The position numbers and the translations under genes are program-made. Source: Chelonoidis abingdonii (Eukaryota; Chordata; Testudines; Testudinidae). From it: 64,000 nt of DNA. Below the pieces are notes generated by a model. That model saw nothing but the letters and a program-made list of their open reading frames with translations, had not been told where the DNA came from and did not search any database. Position 1 is the stretch's first letter. Every line of letters begins with the position of its first letter. Location: NCBI RefSeq assembly GCF_003597395.2, contig NC_133774.1:37138048-37202047 (forward strand), given 5' to 3'. Below, in pieces: positions 1 through 10,286 of this stretch.

Positions 1-278
1 CTAGTACTTACTATTTGGAATCTATAAGAGCCTGTATCAGGGAGATTGGAGAGGAACCTGGTTGCACGTCTGGTCCCTCTGAGCCCCCAGAGTGAACAAC
101 AAGCAAAAACTAACAGCACACACAGAAACTTCCCTCCCTCAAGATTTGAAAGTATCCTGTCCCCTGATTGGTCCTCCAGTCAGGTGACAGCCAGGCTCAC
201 TGAACTTGTTAACCCTTTACAGTCAAAAGAGATATAAAGTACTTCTGTTCTATTAACTCCTACTACCTGTTTATGACA
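1..278 (-). mobile_element. Partial LTR-like sequence, antisense, cut by window edge
   Basis: Read on the minus strand this begins TGTCATAAACAGG at 278 and runs through an A/T-rich promoter-like part (ATATAAAG-type motif near 230 on the plus strand) into a stretch typical of turtle retroviral-like LTRs as I remember them. The start is a plausible TG end of an LTR. The other end is not visible, so no target duplication can be tested. The 63-codon frame at 46-237 has no recognisable domain and is treated as chance. Identification rests on general resemblance. Confidence 0.4.
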
Positions 279-309
279 TAGGCTTCCTTATGCATCGGAC
301 CATGATGGC

Positions 310-532
310 TGCTTGATTCCTCTAATTGTTGTTTGCAATGTTGTTGTAGCCATCCTGGTCTCAGGATTTTTAGTAAGACATGGTGGATGAATTAATATCT
401 TTCATTGGACCAATTTCTGATGATGAGAAAGACAAGCTTTCAAGCTCACACAGAGCTCTCTCTCTTGAATACTTGTCTCACCAACAGAGGTTGATCCAAT
501 AAAAGATTCTCACCCACCTTGGCTCTCTGATT
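310..532. repeat. Foldback dispersed repeat
   Basis: The left arm (about 369-432) and right arm (about 472-530) are imperfect inverted copies of each other: ATTGGACCAATTTCTG near 405 pairs with the reverse complement of CAGAGGTTGATCCAAT near 485. The single strand could fold into a long imperfect hairpin. A related head sequence (GTTGTAGCTGTGTTGGTTCCAGGATAT) occurs at about 31430-31456, so this is a dispersed family. No coding content is seen. I do not know its class. Confidence 0.6.
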
Positions 533-1661
533 CGACTAATGGCAATTCACCTGAGACCGCAACATCCAGTATCTGGGAGAAAAATATCTTAGAAGGGGAC
601 AATGAGATTATTCTCTGGCATTATGATGAGATGAGACTGATCATCAAGATGTGTCTGAAATGTATAAACTATTAAAACCAGATAGCAACACCTTTTCTGT
701 GCTATGCCACAAGAGCTAAGAAAAAGTTTTAAAAAAGGACAAAGGATGGGTACCACCTTTCCCTGAACGTGTAAGGTCTTTGTTTCACTGAAATGGCCTT
801 TAAAAGAAATAAAATGAAAAGGAAAGAATATCGGCTGCTTGTCTGATTTCATGCTCAATGAAATATGGTTATGTGCTCAGCAATCAAGAAAACAGCTGTC
901 ATGCCAAAAGCTAGCAACATTACAATGAGCCTTGCCCAATGCAAATACATAGAAGAGGGATACATTTGGAAAATACACAGCCCAAACTAATTTTAACTTG
1001 TTCTGGGAATTATTCATATGTTACTTAAGTATGTCCATAAGTCAAAAGGAGGGTCTCTAATCTAAAGCATGCAACCCAAGTTATAGCTGATTTGGCATTG
1101 CACTTCCTTATGCTGTGCCTCTTGTTTTGACTTAACTGTAACAATTAGCAGGACAGAGTGTAGGTCAATTTGTAGACAGGGCTCATGACTTTGCACTGGA
1201 TTCTGCCACTTTGCATCCTGTCAGAAGATGTCATGTCAAGTCACAATTCACAATCACAAAAGAAGCACCAAGTATCCAGGTCTGATTGCATCAGACAGAC
1301 ATATACAGGGCCATGAGAAATTCTCCAGATTGCTTGCCAGCAGCCAATAATAATCAACTTTGAAAATGAGAAGGTGGAGCTAAGCATCCACTGAGCTGAC
1401 TCATCACAGCATGAAGTTCATGGTGCATTACAAGTTTGTCTGAAATGTAGGTCTGTCTGAAGAGTGAGTTCCCCACATGCACTTATTCTAACTTCCCATT
1501 TTCACAGTTTCTTTTCATTTTACTCTTTCTAAGCTGAATCTGAGGTATTCTTAATATCAGCTAAAATGAGAGGAGAAACATACGTTAGGTTTTGTTGTTT
1601 ATTTTTAAAGGGCTTTAACCTGACTCCCTTTTGATACCCACAACATTTTGGGCATGAATGA
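533..1661. other. No gene or recognised repeat
   Basis: This is A/T-rich DNA with stops in all frames. The 89-codon minus-strand frame at 589-858 has no recognisable domain and no splice or promoter context, so it is not called. Confidence 0.5.
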
Positions 1662-1955
1662 GGGCTGGTCTACACTACAGGGGAAAATCGATCTCAGATA
1701 CGCAACTTCAGCTACATGAATAATTTAGCTGAAGTCGAAGTATCTAAGATCGAATTACTCACCGTCCTCACGGCGCGGGATCGATGTCCGCAGCTCCCCA
1801 TGTCAACTCTGCAACTCCGTTCGGGTTGGTGGAGTTCCGGAATCGATATAAGCGCGTTCGGGGATCGATATATCGCATCTAGATGAGACGCGATATATCG
1901 ATCCCCGAGCAATCGATTGCTACCCGCCGATACGGCGGGTAGTGAAGACGTAGCC
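1662..1955. mobile_element. 294-bp palindromic non-autonomous DNA transposon, copy A
   Basis: The ends are imperfect inverted repeats (GGGCTGGTCTACACT versus, inverted, GGCTACGTCTTCACT) flanked by TGA at 1659-1661 and 1956-1958, a 3-bp duplication as PIF/Harbinger elements make. Internally there are three hairpins: ACTTCAGCT (1705-1713) with AGCTGAAGT (1727-1735); perfect 19-bp arms 1858-1876 and 1890-1908 around a 13-nt loop containing TCTAGA; and CCCGCC...GGCGGG at 1923-1939. It is unusually rich in CpG for this window. A second copy of the same length is at 49531-49824. It has no coding capacity. Family assignment is inferred from ends and flanks only. Confidence 0.8.
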
Positions 1956-2569
1956 TGAGAGTACGTGGACAAAGGGCTACCTGACTTACAGGCACAAACA
2001 GGTAGTTAGTCCTCGTGGCCTCAGCTGCAGCAGCAAAATTTTGTGCTTAGTTATTTGAGGGTGCATAGGCCTATTAGGTCAACTTATTAATTCTCCTTGC
2101 TAATGTAGGATTGTTCCCTGCAATTTAATGGTCACATACATGAATCAATGCTAGTAATTTCCACCTCTAGGATTCTCAGTGTCTCTGGTCTTGTTTAGAT
2201 TAAAAGTTCTTTGGAGATAGGACTGTGTGTTTTGTGCCTTAAACAGGTTCAAGCATTTAAGTGAAACCAGCAACAGAGAATATTCTTCAGCAATTTGCCT
2301 GGTCTAGTTCTGAAATGGGTTTTCAAATAATATTTTCAAGCAAAGTAAAAACTGGTCTCACTTCCTCCCCAGGATTGCCTCTCATCTTCTCCCTAGTAGA
2401 GGGCCTAACTTAAATAGGATTTAAGCACAGGCTCAAGCATTTGGCTCCGGCTACCATCAGAGACAGGACATTGCCACACTGAAACAATTCCTACATTCTT
2501 TACTGAATCAGGGGCTAGATTATTAAGTGTCTGCTAGTTCTCACCTTGCTGCAATGTATCTTTATTTTG
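1956..2569. other. No gene recognised
   Basis: Apart from the TGA flank of the preceding element, this is ordinary A/T-rich sequence with no open frame of note and no repeat that I recognise. Confidence 0.5.
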
Positions 2570-2800
2570 AGGGACACGGTTTCGGTCAAGGGGGCCAGGG
2601 CCCTCCCACTTTTTACCAGACCATAAGGGCAAGTGATGGGGGGAGGGGGCAGAGAAAGGAGGAAGTGGGAGTGGGGTTGGGGGGCTTGTAGAGAAGGGGC
2701 GGTGTTGGGGGCACGGCTTTGGGAGGCAGCGGGGCATGGGGACGGGGCCATGGTTTGGGCACCTGTGCCCCCCCCCCCCACACACACACTTTTAGCATGC
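2570..2800. repeat. G-rich repeat-like block ending in a C tract
   Basis: The plus strand is strongly G-rich at 2636-2760, with many runs of three to six G, and ends in a 12-base C run followed by a short CA repeat near 2770-2789. Several overlapping frames on both strands here are low-complexity (proline- or glycine-rich) and are shadows of the base composition. It resembles GC-rich interiors of turtle DNA transposons, but I could not find ends. Confidence 0.45.
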
Positions 2801-2899
2801 TTCTGCTGCTCCTGGTTTAGATGCACTTTACTCCCATACCCTGCTAAATTGAACCAATTGCTGCTGCTGCTCACATTCCTCCCTGTTCACTGAGAGATA

Positions 2900-4461
2900 A
2901 CATCCATTCCCATAGTCTTCCTGCAACTGGAAACCCCCGCAGATGTTTGCTCTGTAAAACTGTCCTCTGTTCCAGCAGCCGAACGCCTGTAGCAATGCTG
3001 AGAATCAAATAAAAATAATCTAGGAAGGCAAGCGCACAAGGCAAGTGCTGCAGGATCACAGAAGTTGTCTTTACAGAGATGTGACGGCTTTTGTTATGAC
3101 AAAACAAATTCTGTAGCTGATTGAGCTCCACCCTGTTATGGTTTTTGATACAACATAAAGAACGACAGTTTTTCAGTCAACATGCTTTTTTAAATTAGCA
3201 GAACAACAAAACAAAATAGTTCATTATACATAAGAGTGAAGACATTCAAGGGACTGAATGGGTGCTGTTAAACTCCCAAACTCAACAGGAGCTCTGGGTT
3301 CTCAGCACCTCTGAAGCACAGGCCCCATATGCTTCAATATGGATTTAGGTGCCTAATTTTAGGCACCCAAGATTGGAAATTTTGGCCAACATTGTTATTG
3401 GAGAGGGGCCCGAACTAGAACTGAATCACCCAATCCAAAACCATCTTTACAGTTCTGAGTCTGAGTCAGAGCCACAGGTGGAACGGACCTGTTTCCTGGA
3501 TCCAGTTTCAATGAGTTTCCAAGAGAGTGGAAATCTCAAGAGATCAGGTGATCTCTCTCAATCTTTCAATTATTTTGGGCTGAAAACTCAGGAGAATAAC
3601 TATCAAGATTTTGTCACCATTGAAACGGAAACTTAGTCCTTGAAGACATGCACTAAAATGCAGTCGAGAGTTGCCATCCTCTGCAGACTTGCCAATAACT
3701 CCAGGGCGCTAGTGCTGCAACCTGATGGACATCTACCAATGCCGTGATTATTGCACCTGTCAATTACTGTGTGGCAGCAGGGGGCTCCAGTCATCATTGT
3801 GGAAAGTTGGACTCGACAATTAGCTCTGTCCTTCATACCATCACTGGTGAGACCCAGACAACTCCAGTCTCCAACTTTCCAGTCCAGACTGGCAGGGCTC
3901 CTCCAGCAATTCGGAGTGAAGGCAGAGTACTGGCCATATGACTGTGTGCTCCCAACTGTCAGGACAGCTAACCTCACAATTTCATCTCAAAGCCAACAAC
4001 AGCTAAAGTCAACTCACCCCTTTTCTGAAATAGCTAAGCCTCTCAGACTGTACATCAGACGCAACCTTGCTAGGGAACAATGACAACAGGTGGTATGGGG
4101 CTATATTTTGGATTCATGGTGCATTTCTGGGCAGATAAACAACTCAGATCTGTGTCCCCAAGTCTCCCTGGATCAGCTCTTGTGTGCCCCTCAGAACAGC
4201 CATATGAACTAAAAGATCCTCCTTTGTTACAACAGGATACATTGTCGCCATGGGCGGCTTAACTCACACCTTTACCTTTTGGAGCTTCTGAGCTCCCTGT
4301 TGTGCTTCTGTAGAGCTCAGGAACAACCAGCATGCCATCTGGTTACGAACTGCCTTCTATCCATCCACCATCGAGATGAGAAAATGCTGCTGTGATAGAG
4401 TGGCTACTTCACTTACTCAACATTTAATTCATTGTTTGTGCCATCAGAAGCCAAACACATA
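2900..4461. other. Unassigned stretch, including overlapping frames on both strands
   Basis: At 3341-3370 a small inverted motif (GGTGCCTAA / TTAGGCACC) is seen. At 3633-4083 frames of 110 codons (plus) and 114 codons (minus) overlap. Neither has a domain I recognise, a plausible splice context or a signal. They share GC-richer sequence that may be an old repeat. No gene is called. Confidence 0.4.
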
Positions 4462-4582
4462 GGGTGACCAGACAGCAAATGTGAAAAATCTGGATGGGGT
4501 GGGGCAGTAATAGGAGCCTACATAAGGGAAAAAAAAACAAAAATCAGGACTCTCCCTATAAAACTGGGACATCTGGTCACCC
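4462..4582. mobile_element. 121-bp MITE with GGGTGACCA ends
   Basis: The ends are perfect 9-bp inverted repeats (GGGTGACCA ... TGGTCACCC), extending imperfectly inward. The flanks are ATA and TAA. The interior is short, contains an A run and has no reading frame. This is a common type of small palindromic MITE in reptile DNA as I remember it; the 3-bp flanks suggest a PIF/Harbinger-type mover, but they match imperfectly. Confidence 0.7.
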
Positions 4583-5560
4583 TAAATACACAAGAAGCAA
4601 CCCTGGAATGGTTTTAAAACCCAGATTTTGAACCTGTAAGAATAACCCTAAACTGGAAACAAATTTGGATTCTAAACCATCCATGGACAATGAGTAACTA
4701 TGAACTATAAACATCTCACAAGCTTTTCACCTGCTAATTCTTTTCAGATAAAGAAAGTGTGACTAAACTCTCAGAGAATACATATTAAAAAATGTGCACT
4801 TTCTGAAAATTACACTGTTTCATATTAATTCAAACATCCCATAAAGAAGCAGAGTACTTTACAGACAAACAAAAGAGGACATCTGTGTTCTGAAGAGCTC
4901 ACAACATACTTGTGCATATTGAAATTCAACAACAACAAATGCTAAAGTAGGGCATGGCAGCCCTGCAGCATTCCTTGTACTCAATAGTACAATTTATTGT
5001 CTACTCTATAAATTGGAGGTAGTACTAATTTATCTCTACAGTGCAGTAAGTCTTCACAGTTAAAAGCTTTGTGCGTTCCTCAGGTAGAAGGTACTATAGA
5101 TGTGCAAAGGGTTATTTATTATAATCTCTGGGTGATCGTATGACTGGACAAGCTGATGGCAAAGCATAAGGAAATCTATAACATATAGAACATTTGTTCC
5201 ATATGGAAAAGCCAAGAGCATAGTGTTTTTTGTGCAGAATTCAGACTAATATATAATTGCCAAGACTAATGGGTCTATTTTTGGAGGCTTACCAAACTCT
5301 GCACAATGGTGCAGAAGTATATTTTATTTAAAGATTGTTGTCACAATGGTGTTTATAAAGTGCCCAGGTAACACCTCCGTAAAAAAAAAAAATACTCATA
5401 TCGAGCCCTACGAAGAAGTCTGCCTGCATTTCTTCGGTGTGTTGTTTTACCCCATTTCTAACAAGTCTGTACAAAGTAACAAGTTCCCAGAATTGGGATT
5501 CTGCCAGTGCCATCTCTGTTTGTTAAAAGATGAACAAGACAGAGTTTTTGTGCAGTAATA
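4583..5560. other. No gene recognised
   Basis: This is A/T-rich sequence with an A12 run near 5381-5392. The 70- and 61-codon frames at 5328-5558 overlap on opposite strands and show no domain. Confidence 0.5.
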
Positions 5561-5574
5561 TTATGAGTTACACT

Positions 5575-5915
5575 TCAGTAGTAACTAGTTGCCCTGACAA
5601 AGATCAGGGCCCCATTGTGCTCTGCACTGTACAAACACAGAGTAAGAGGCAGGCCCTTCTCCGACAAATTTACAATCCAAAACAAAGTGTGGGAGAAAGG
5701 GAGTATTATTGTTCTCACTTTACAAATGGAGAACTGAGACACAGAGAAATTAACTTCCAAACATCACAAAGTCAACGGAGTCTTTCCAATGACTTCAATG
5801 GGCTTTTGATTAAGTGACTTGCTGAAGGCCACAGAGGAAGTCTATGGCAGAGAAGGGAACTAAACCCAGATTTCCTGACTCTCAGTCCAGTGTCTGAACC
5901 ATTAGATCATCCTTT
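5575..5915 (-). repeat. CORE-SINE / MIR-like relic, antisense
   Basis: The plus strand carries the reverse complement of MIR-type text: an ACAAATGGAGAACTGAGACAC block at about 5722, then GTGACTTGCTGAAGGCCAC at about 5814, and a tRNA-like head (ATGGTTCAGAC and GGGTTTAGTTCC in inverted sense) near 5860-5910. The segment at 5590-5680 (TGTGCTCTGCACTGTACAAACACAG) matches the tail usually found with such SINEs in this window. The frame at 5530-5817 is a by-product. Confidence 0.65.
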
Positions 5916-6854
5916 TTCTCTATAGAAGCAAAAAGCCTGCATGCAGACAAGTAGAAAGCTTTTACTGGACAAGCTGTGACTTTTTTCTGCAAACTTTAAT
6001 ATATTTCATCTGGTGAAAGCCAGCACTAAGGTGTGTGGCGCTGAGTTTACAAAATGCTATCAAGTTTCATGCTGAGACTTGTATGCAAAATCTCTTTTCC
6101 CTTGACAACCTAGCCTCTCCCATTATCAGATGAACACGCAGATTATGGTGGTTCAGGCACAGAAAGAGTTGTTGGGCTTAACAGCATCCCTTCCGATCAT
6201 GTCTAGTCATGTCTTTCAAGTGCACTCACAGATGTATAATATTTTGAGCCCCTTTTCATATACACGATTTAGTTTTACCATTCTCATGTCAGGACCCTGA
6301 CCCAGGAAAGCTGTATACACCTAAAGCAGAAAGGTGTTTTGTTTGCTTTCTTCTTCCGTCTCCTTAGGCTTTCTCCCATTCCCACCCCCCAAATTTATCT
6401 ATTTTTAAATGCTTGCTCCTGTTTCTCACCTCATCACACTTGGCTCATAGTATCTCAGTAAAAGAAACAACTCAGTGTCTCCTCTAACATCAGCGGAGAG
6501 GACTGTTTTGAAATTGGTACAGACAGAAAAGTTTAGCTTATGTTTCCAGATATTTAGGGCCTAATCCCACTCTGACGTACATTGTGAAACACTATTGACC
6601 TTAATGGTTACACAGGCTGTATAGCAGGAATGAGTTTCTATGAGTGAGTGAATGCGTATGAGCAAAAGACAGGGGCTAGGTTAGAAAATAGACCTGAAAA
6701 TAAGCAGTTATGCATATTTAAATGTGCTTACAATTTTCCACTAAAATCCAAGCATATGATACCATTTTTAGTTTAACGAGGCATACTTTGTCTTGCTCGT
6801 CATGATAAAATTTCATAGCTCTAATTAACAGATGGGGGCTTATTCAGACAGTAG
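5916..6854. other. No gene recognised
   Basis: This is A/T-rich sequence with a C/T-rich patch near 6340-6400. No frame or repeat could be supported. Confidence 0.5.
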
Positions 6855-7243
6855 CTATATCTGAGCCTCAAAGTAATAGTGACCATAATATAATTAAAAA
6901 TTCATCAGAGAAGGGATCAGAACAAAAACTAGCACAGAGGCACTAAACTTCAGAAAGGAGAGTTCAACAAAAATTAGAAAGCCAGTCAAACACCTTGAAG
7001 TCAAAACTGAGAATTCTTAAGGCTCCACCATGGAAGTATCTTACCTATCCAGACCTACTCTTTTCAAGTAATAAAGATGTGATACTGTCAAAGATTGAAA
7101 TGTTATAATAAGAAGGGTCAGAACAAACTGATAAATTAAAGAAAAAGTCACCAGGATCAGCTGGTATTCCTCCAGAAGTTCTCAAGGAGTTTAAGAATGA
7201 AATGATTGAGCTGCTAATAATTATGTGCAATCTGTCATTAAAA
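6855..7243 (+). mobile_element. CR1 LINE relic, RT-domain upstream part, sense
   Basis: Text such as AGTGACCATAATATAATTAA (6880) and the segment 7144-7235, which reads brokenly as a polypeptide like 'KSPGSAGIPPEVLKEFKNEMIELL', match the CR1-type region just upstream of the reverse transcriptase core (the usual form is a K-x-PGPDGI-x-P-x-VLKE motif). Frameshifts and stops break it, so no protein is made. It is followed at 7244 by an unrelated CR1 tail in the other orientation. Confidence 0.65.
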
Positions 7244-7355
7244 TTCATAGATTTTTAAGACCACAAGGCATCGTTATGATCATCTACTCTGACCTTCTGC
7301 ATAATACAGGCCACAGAATTTCATAAAGTGATTCCTGCATCGATCTCACATAGTC
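7244..7355 (-). mobile_element. CR1 LINE 3'-terminal fragment, antisense
   Basis: It begins TTCATAGATTTTTAAGACC, the inverse of the CR1 terminal TCTATGA motif, and continues as typical antisense CR1 tail (GATCATCTACTCTGACCTTCTG). A short hAT-like element interrupts or ends it at 7356-7363. Confidence 0.65.
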
Positions 7356-7363
7356 TAGCTCAG

Positions 7364-7600
7364 AGGCAGGTCCAGCTCCAGGGTTTTTGCCGCCCCAAAC
7401 AGCAAAAAAAAAAAAAAGAAAAAAAAAGCCGCGATCATGATCTGCAGCTCTGCCACCATTGCTTCAGAATTCGGTGACTGGTCCTTCACTCCGAGAGGGA
7501 CCGAGGGACCCGCTGCCGAATTGCTGCCGAAGACATGCCACCCCTCTCCGTTGGCTGCCCCAAGCACCTGCTTGCTGGGCTGGTGCCTGGAGCCGGCCTG
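7364..7600. mobile_element. 237-bp hAT-like non-autonomous element
   Basis: The ends are imperfect inverted repeats (CAGGTCCAGCTCCAGG at 7367 versus inverted CAGGCCGGCTCCAGG at the right end). The flanks TAGCTCAG (7356-7363) and TAGCTCAA (7601-7608) agree at seven of eight positions, as expected of an 8-bp hAT duplication. An impure A tract of about 24 bases lies inside at 7404-7428. The reading frames at 7437-7668 have no transposase features. Confidence 0.7.
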
Positions 7601-7794
7601 TAGCTCAACCAGAAATTACTTATCAGATACGCAGTGGTGATCAAAGAAGTAAACTAAATCTTTGGTGATATAAGGCATTGGACAAACAACACTTGATTAA
7701 AATGCCATATTAGAAATCAATGGTGTTCTGGTCACTATCTCAATAAAGATATAGCATACAAAATAATTAATGATAAAAGGTAGATCAGGTGCTG

Positions 7795-8886
7795 TTTACT
7801 CTCTTAACACAAGGGAACATTCACTTCTATTGAAAGGCTACAAATTTAAACGGAAATATCTGTTTACATGACACTTAAGTAACCTATGGAACTCATTGCC
7901 ACACTTATCATGGAAGCCAAGAACTTAGTAGGATTCGAAAAAGGATTAGGCACTTCTCTAACCAAGGAGAAGAGCCAGAGTTACACTGTATAGCAGTGGT
8001 TCTCAGACTTTTTTTTCCGCGGACCACTTGAAAATTGCTGAGGGTCTCAGTGGACCACTTAATGATCTTTCCAAATGTTGTTTGTAGCTAACTATTGTAA
8101 AGTGCTTTGGATAAAAGTGCTACATTAAAAAAAAACTTAATTATTAACTTTTTTGGTTACACAAATAAAAGCACACAACTCATATTTTAATATCACTAGT
8201 CTTAACTTTCTAATGAGCTGGGGCTAGGAAGGAGGAGGGGGTCTCTCCCTCTCTCCCCCACCGTGACAGCCACCTAGCTGGGGCTGGAAAGGAGGGGGGT
8301 TTCTCCCCAGCAGCCGCAACTCTGGAGTTGGGGAAAGTCGTCTCTTTCTCTGGCCACACAGCTGTGCATGTCCCAAATTTCCCCCACCGCCACCCCCTCT
8401 TCTCACCTCACTGCTCCCTCCCACCTATTCCCGCCAAGGCTATCACCTCACTTTACATGTGCATCTTCTCCAGGGTCCAGGCACCTAATTAGTGGCACTA
8501 TACCTGCACAGCTCCACTAATTAGGTGGGTGACCCTTCATTCTCTTGTGTGCGGCCGCCCAGGTGTGCATCTTAGAGAGAACTATCTGTGGACCATCTGA
8601 ATGGAACTCGCGGACCACTGGTGGCCCATGGACAACAGTTTGAGCGCTTCTGCTGTATAGCATAAAAATAAACAAACTAGAAAGATAAACCCTCATGCTG
8701 CAGGGCATAGGGGCGTGGATGGTTTTGGGAAGGAAGCAGCCCCATGCATAGATTATTCAACAATTATCTACTATGGGGTTTCTTGCACCTTCTTCTGAAT
8801 TATCTGGTACTGGTTGCTGTCAGAAACAGGATGCAGGACTAGCTGGGGAGTACAGTTCTAGGATGACAATTCCTACATTCTTATGT
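7795..8886 (+). mobile_element. CR1 LINE 3' end, sense, split by a hAT element
   Basis: The left part, 7795-7993, matches the CR1 C-terminal and 3' region (AACTCATTGCCACACTTATC at 7890). The text resumes at 8661 (AGATAAACCCTCATGCTGCAGG) and ends GACAATTCCTACATTCTTATGTTC at 8886, a CR1 3' terminus of the TTATGTTC type. The interruption is the 659-bp element at 7994-8652. All frames are broken, so it is a dead 5'-truncated copy. Confidence 0.75.
7994..8652. mobile_element. 659-bp hAT non-autonomous element with perfect 8-bp TSD
   Basis: The left end CAGTGGTTCTCAGACTT and the inverted right end CAGAAGCGCTCAAACTG are hAT (Charlie-like) ends. The target duplication CTGTATAG is exact at 7986-7993 and 8653-8660. 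The ends preserve 'CGGACCACTTG' type subterminal text on both sides (about 8021 and 8610 inverted). The interior at 8220-8420 is GC-rich and unrelated to any transposase; no frame exceeds 66 codons. It inserted into a CR1 copy, which gives relative age. Confidence 0.9.
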
Positions 8887-10278
8887 TCATTGGCAAAAAA
8901 TACAATTTAGGACTACATCAAACCTTGAGGCCTAGAAATAAAGGAAGGTATAGGAGCTAGTGACTACACAGTCTATTCATTACATATCTAAGTAAATTTG
9001 TAAATATAACCCCTGAGATCATGAGGCAGAATTACACTCCTTGTACCACAGGCTCTGAAGTCACGTACTGAAGTCCCACAAAAGTCCATAAAAGCATGTG
9101 TTTAAGTGCTTTCTTGAATACAGTGATTTCTCAAATCAGGACCTTCCTTTGGAGCTACTGCTCTCAATGTCTTGCAGTAAAGTAACAGAAACAGTAAGTT
9201 ATGTACATTTCAATTAAACTATTTTTTTTTTATTTAAACATTCCCCTACAGTGTTGCAACCCCTTCCAACCTGGTGTTATTGCGTTAGAAGCAAAAAGTG
9301 AAATTATCTGGAAATAAAAGTGGAACAAGCAAACTAATCCACGTTCATTATCCCAGCTAAGTCAAATGTAAAAAATAAACATACAAACAAAAACGTATAA
9401 TGCAATTTATGGGCAAAATTCTGCATTACATTAAACCTATGCAAACCCACTCACTTTACATATTATTTTGTTTTAAACAATCCAGGACCTACTACTCAAA
9501 TTCAATGTGAGTTGATGACCCTTATCACATCTCAGGAAAAGGCCAATATGGTGCAATTAGCAAGGGCCACATCCATCTCTATTCAGGCGAACTCCCTTTG
9601 AAGCCAGTGATGTTGCACAACTGTAATTAAGGGCAGACTCTTTTTCACTTACCAACCATTTTGTAAAAAGTTAAACTGGGAAGGGGGGAGGGGGAAGGAG
9701 GAGAATCAGGGTCATTGGGGACTACTCATATGCTTAAAATTAAGCACATGCCTAAGTGCTTTGCTGGATCAGGGCCAGAATGTGCTCAGCACCTTGCAGG
9801 ATCAAGACCTTATATACCAGCCATTCCTAAAAAGAATTTACTCCAAATCACTATTACCCAACTGGAATGTCACATGAAGCCAAGACAAGATGAATTAACA
9901 TACCCAGGTATCTGGGTTACACCAAACTAATGACATGGCAAGGGAGAATAATTTTGCATCATTACTCAACAAGACCACCAGTTGCACAGGGCTCTCCATG
10001 TCCAATTATCATTATGGTTTAAATCATGACACATGTTCTAAGCATTTTCTTTGTATTAAGACAATCCAAAGGGGAAACTCCTTTACCACCTAACACACTA
10101 ACGACAGTGACATTCATTAGAACAGCTAACAGTAGAAATCCCTGTACACAACACCACTTTACCTCAGAGGCCCTGTGCCCAAAAGACTCGTGTGATCCAT
10201 GATCATCATAAACACACCTAATAAGGAGCTTTCTTAATTTCTTTTGTTTGCATGAGCTTAGCAGGGCTTGGACCTGCT
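8887..10278. other. No gene recognised
   Basis: This is A/T-rich sequence with an A/G tract near 9676-9704. A dispersed-repeat-like sentence at 9722-9810 (CCTAAGTGCTTTGCTGGATCAGGGCC) recurs in similar form near 45760-45825. The 71-codon frame at 9715-9930 includes it and is not called. Confidence 0.45.
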
Positions 10279-10286
10279 CCTGCTTC

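Noticed and set aside
1858..1908. Rho-independent terminator or microRNA gene
   Set aside because: The hairpin is one of several within a dispersed palindromic transposon; there is no T tract and no independent evidence of a microRNA.
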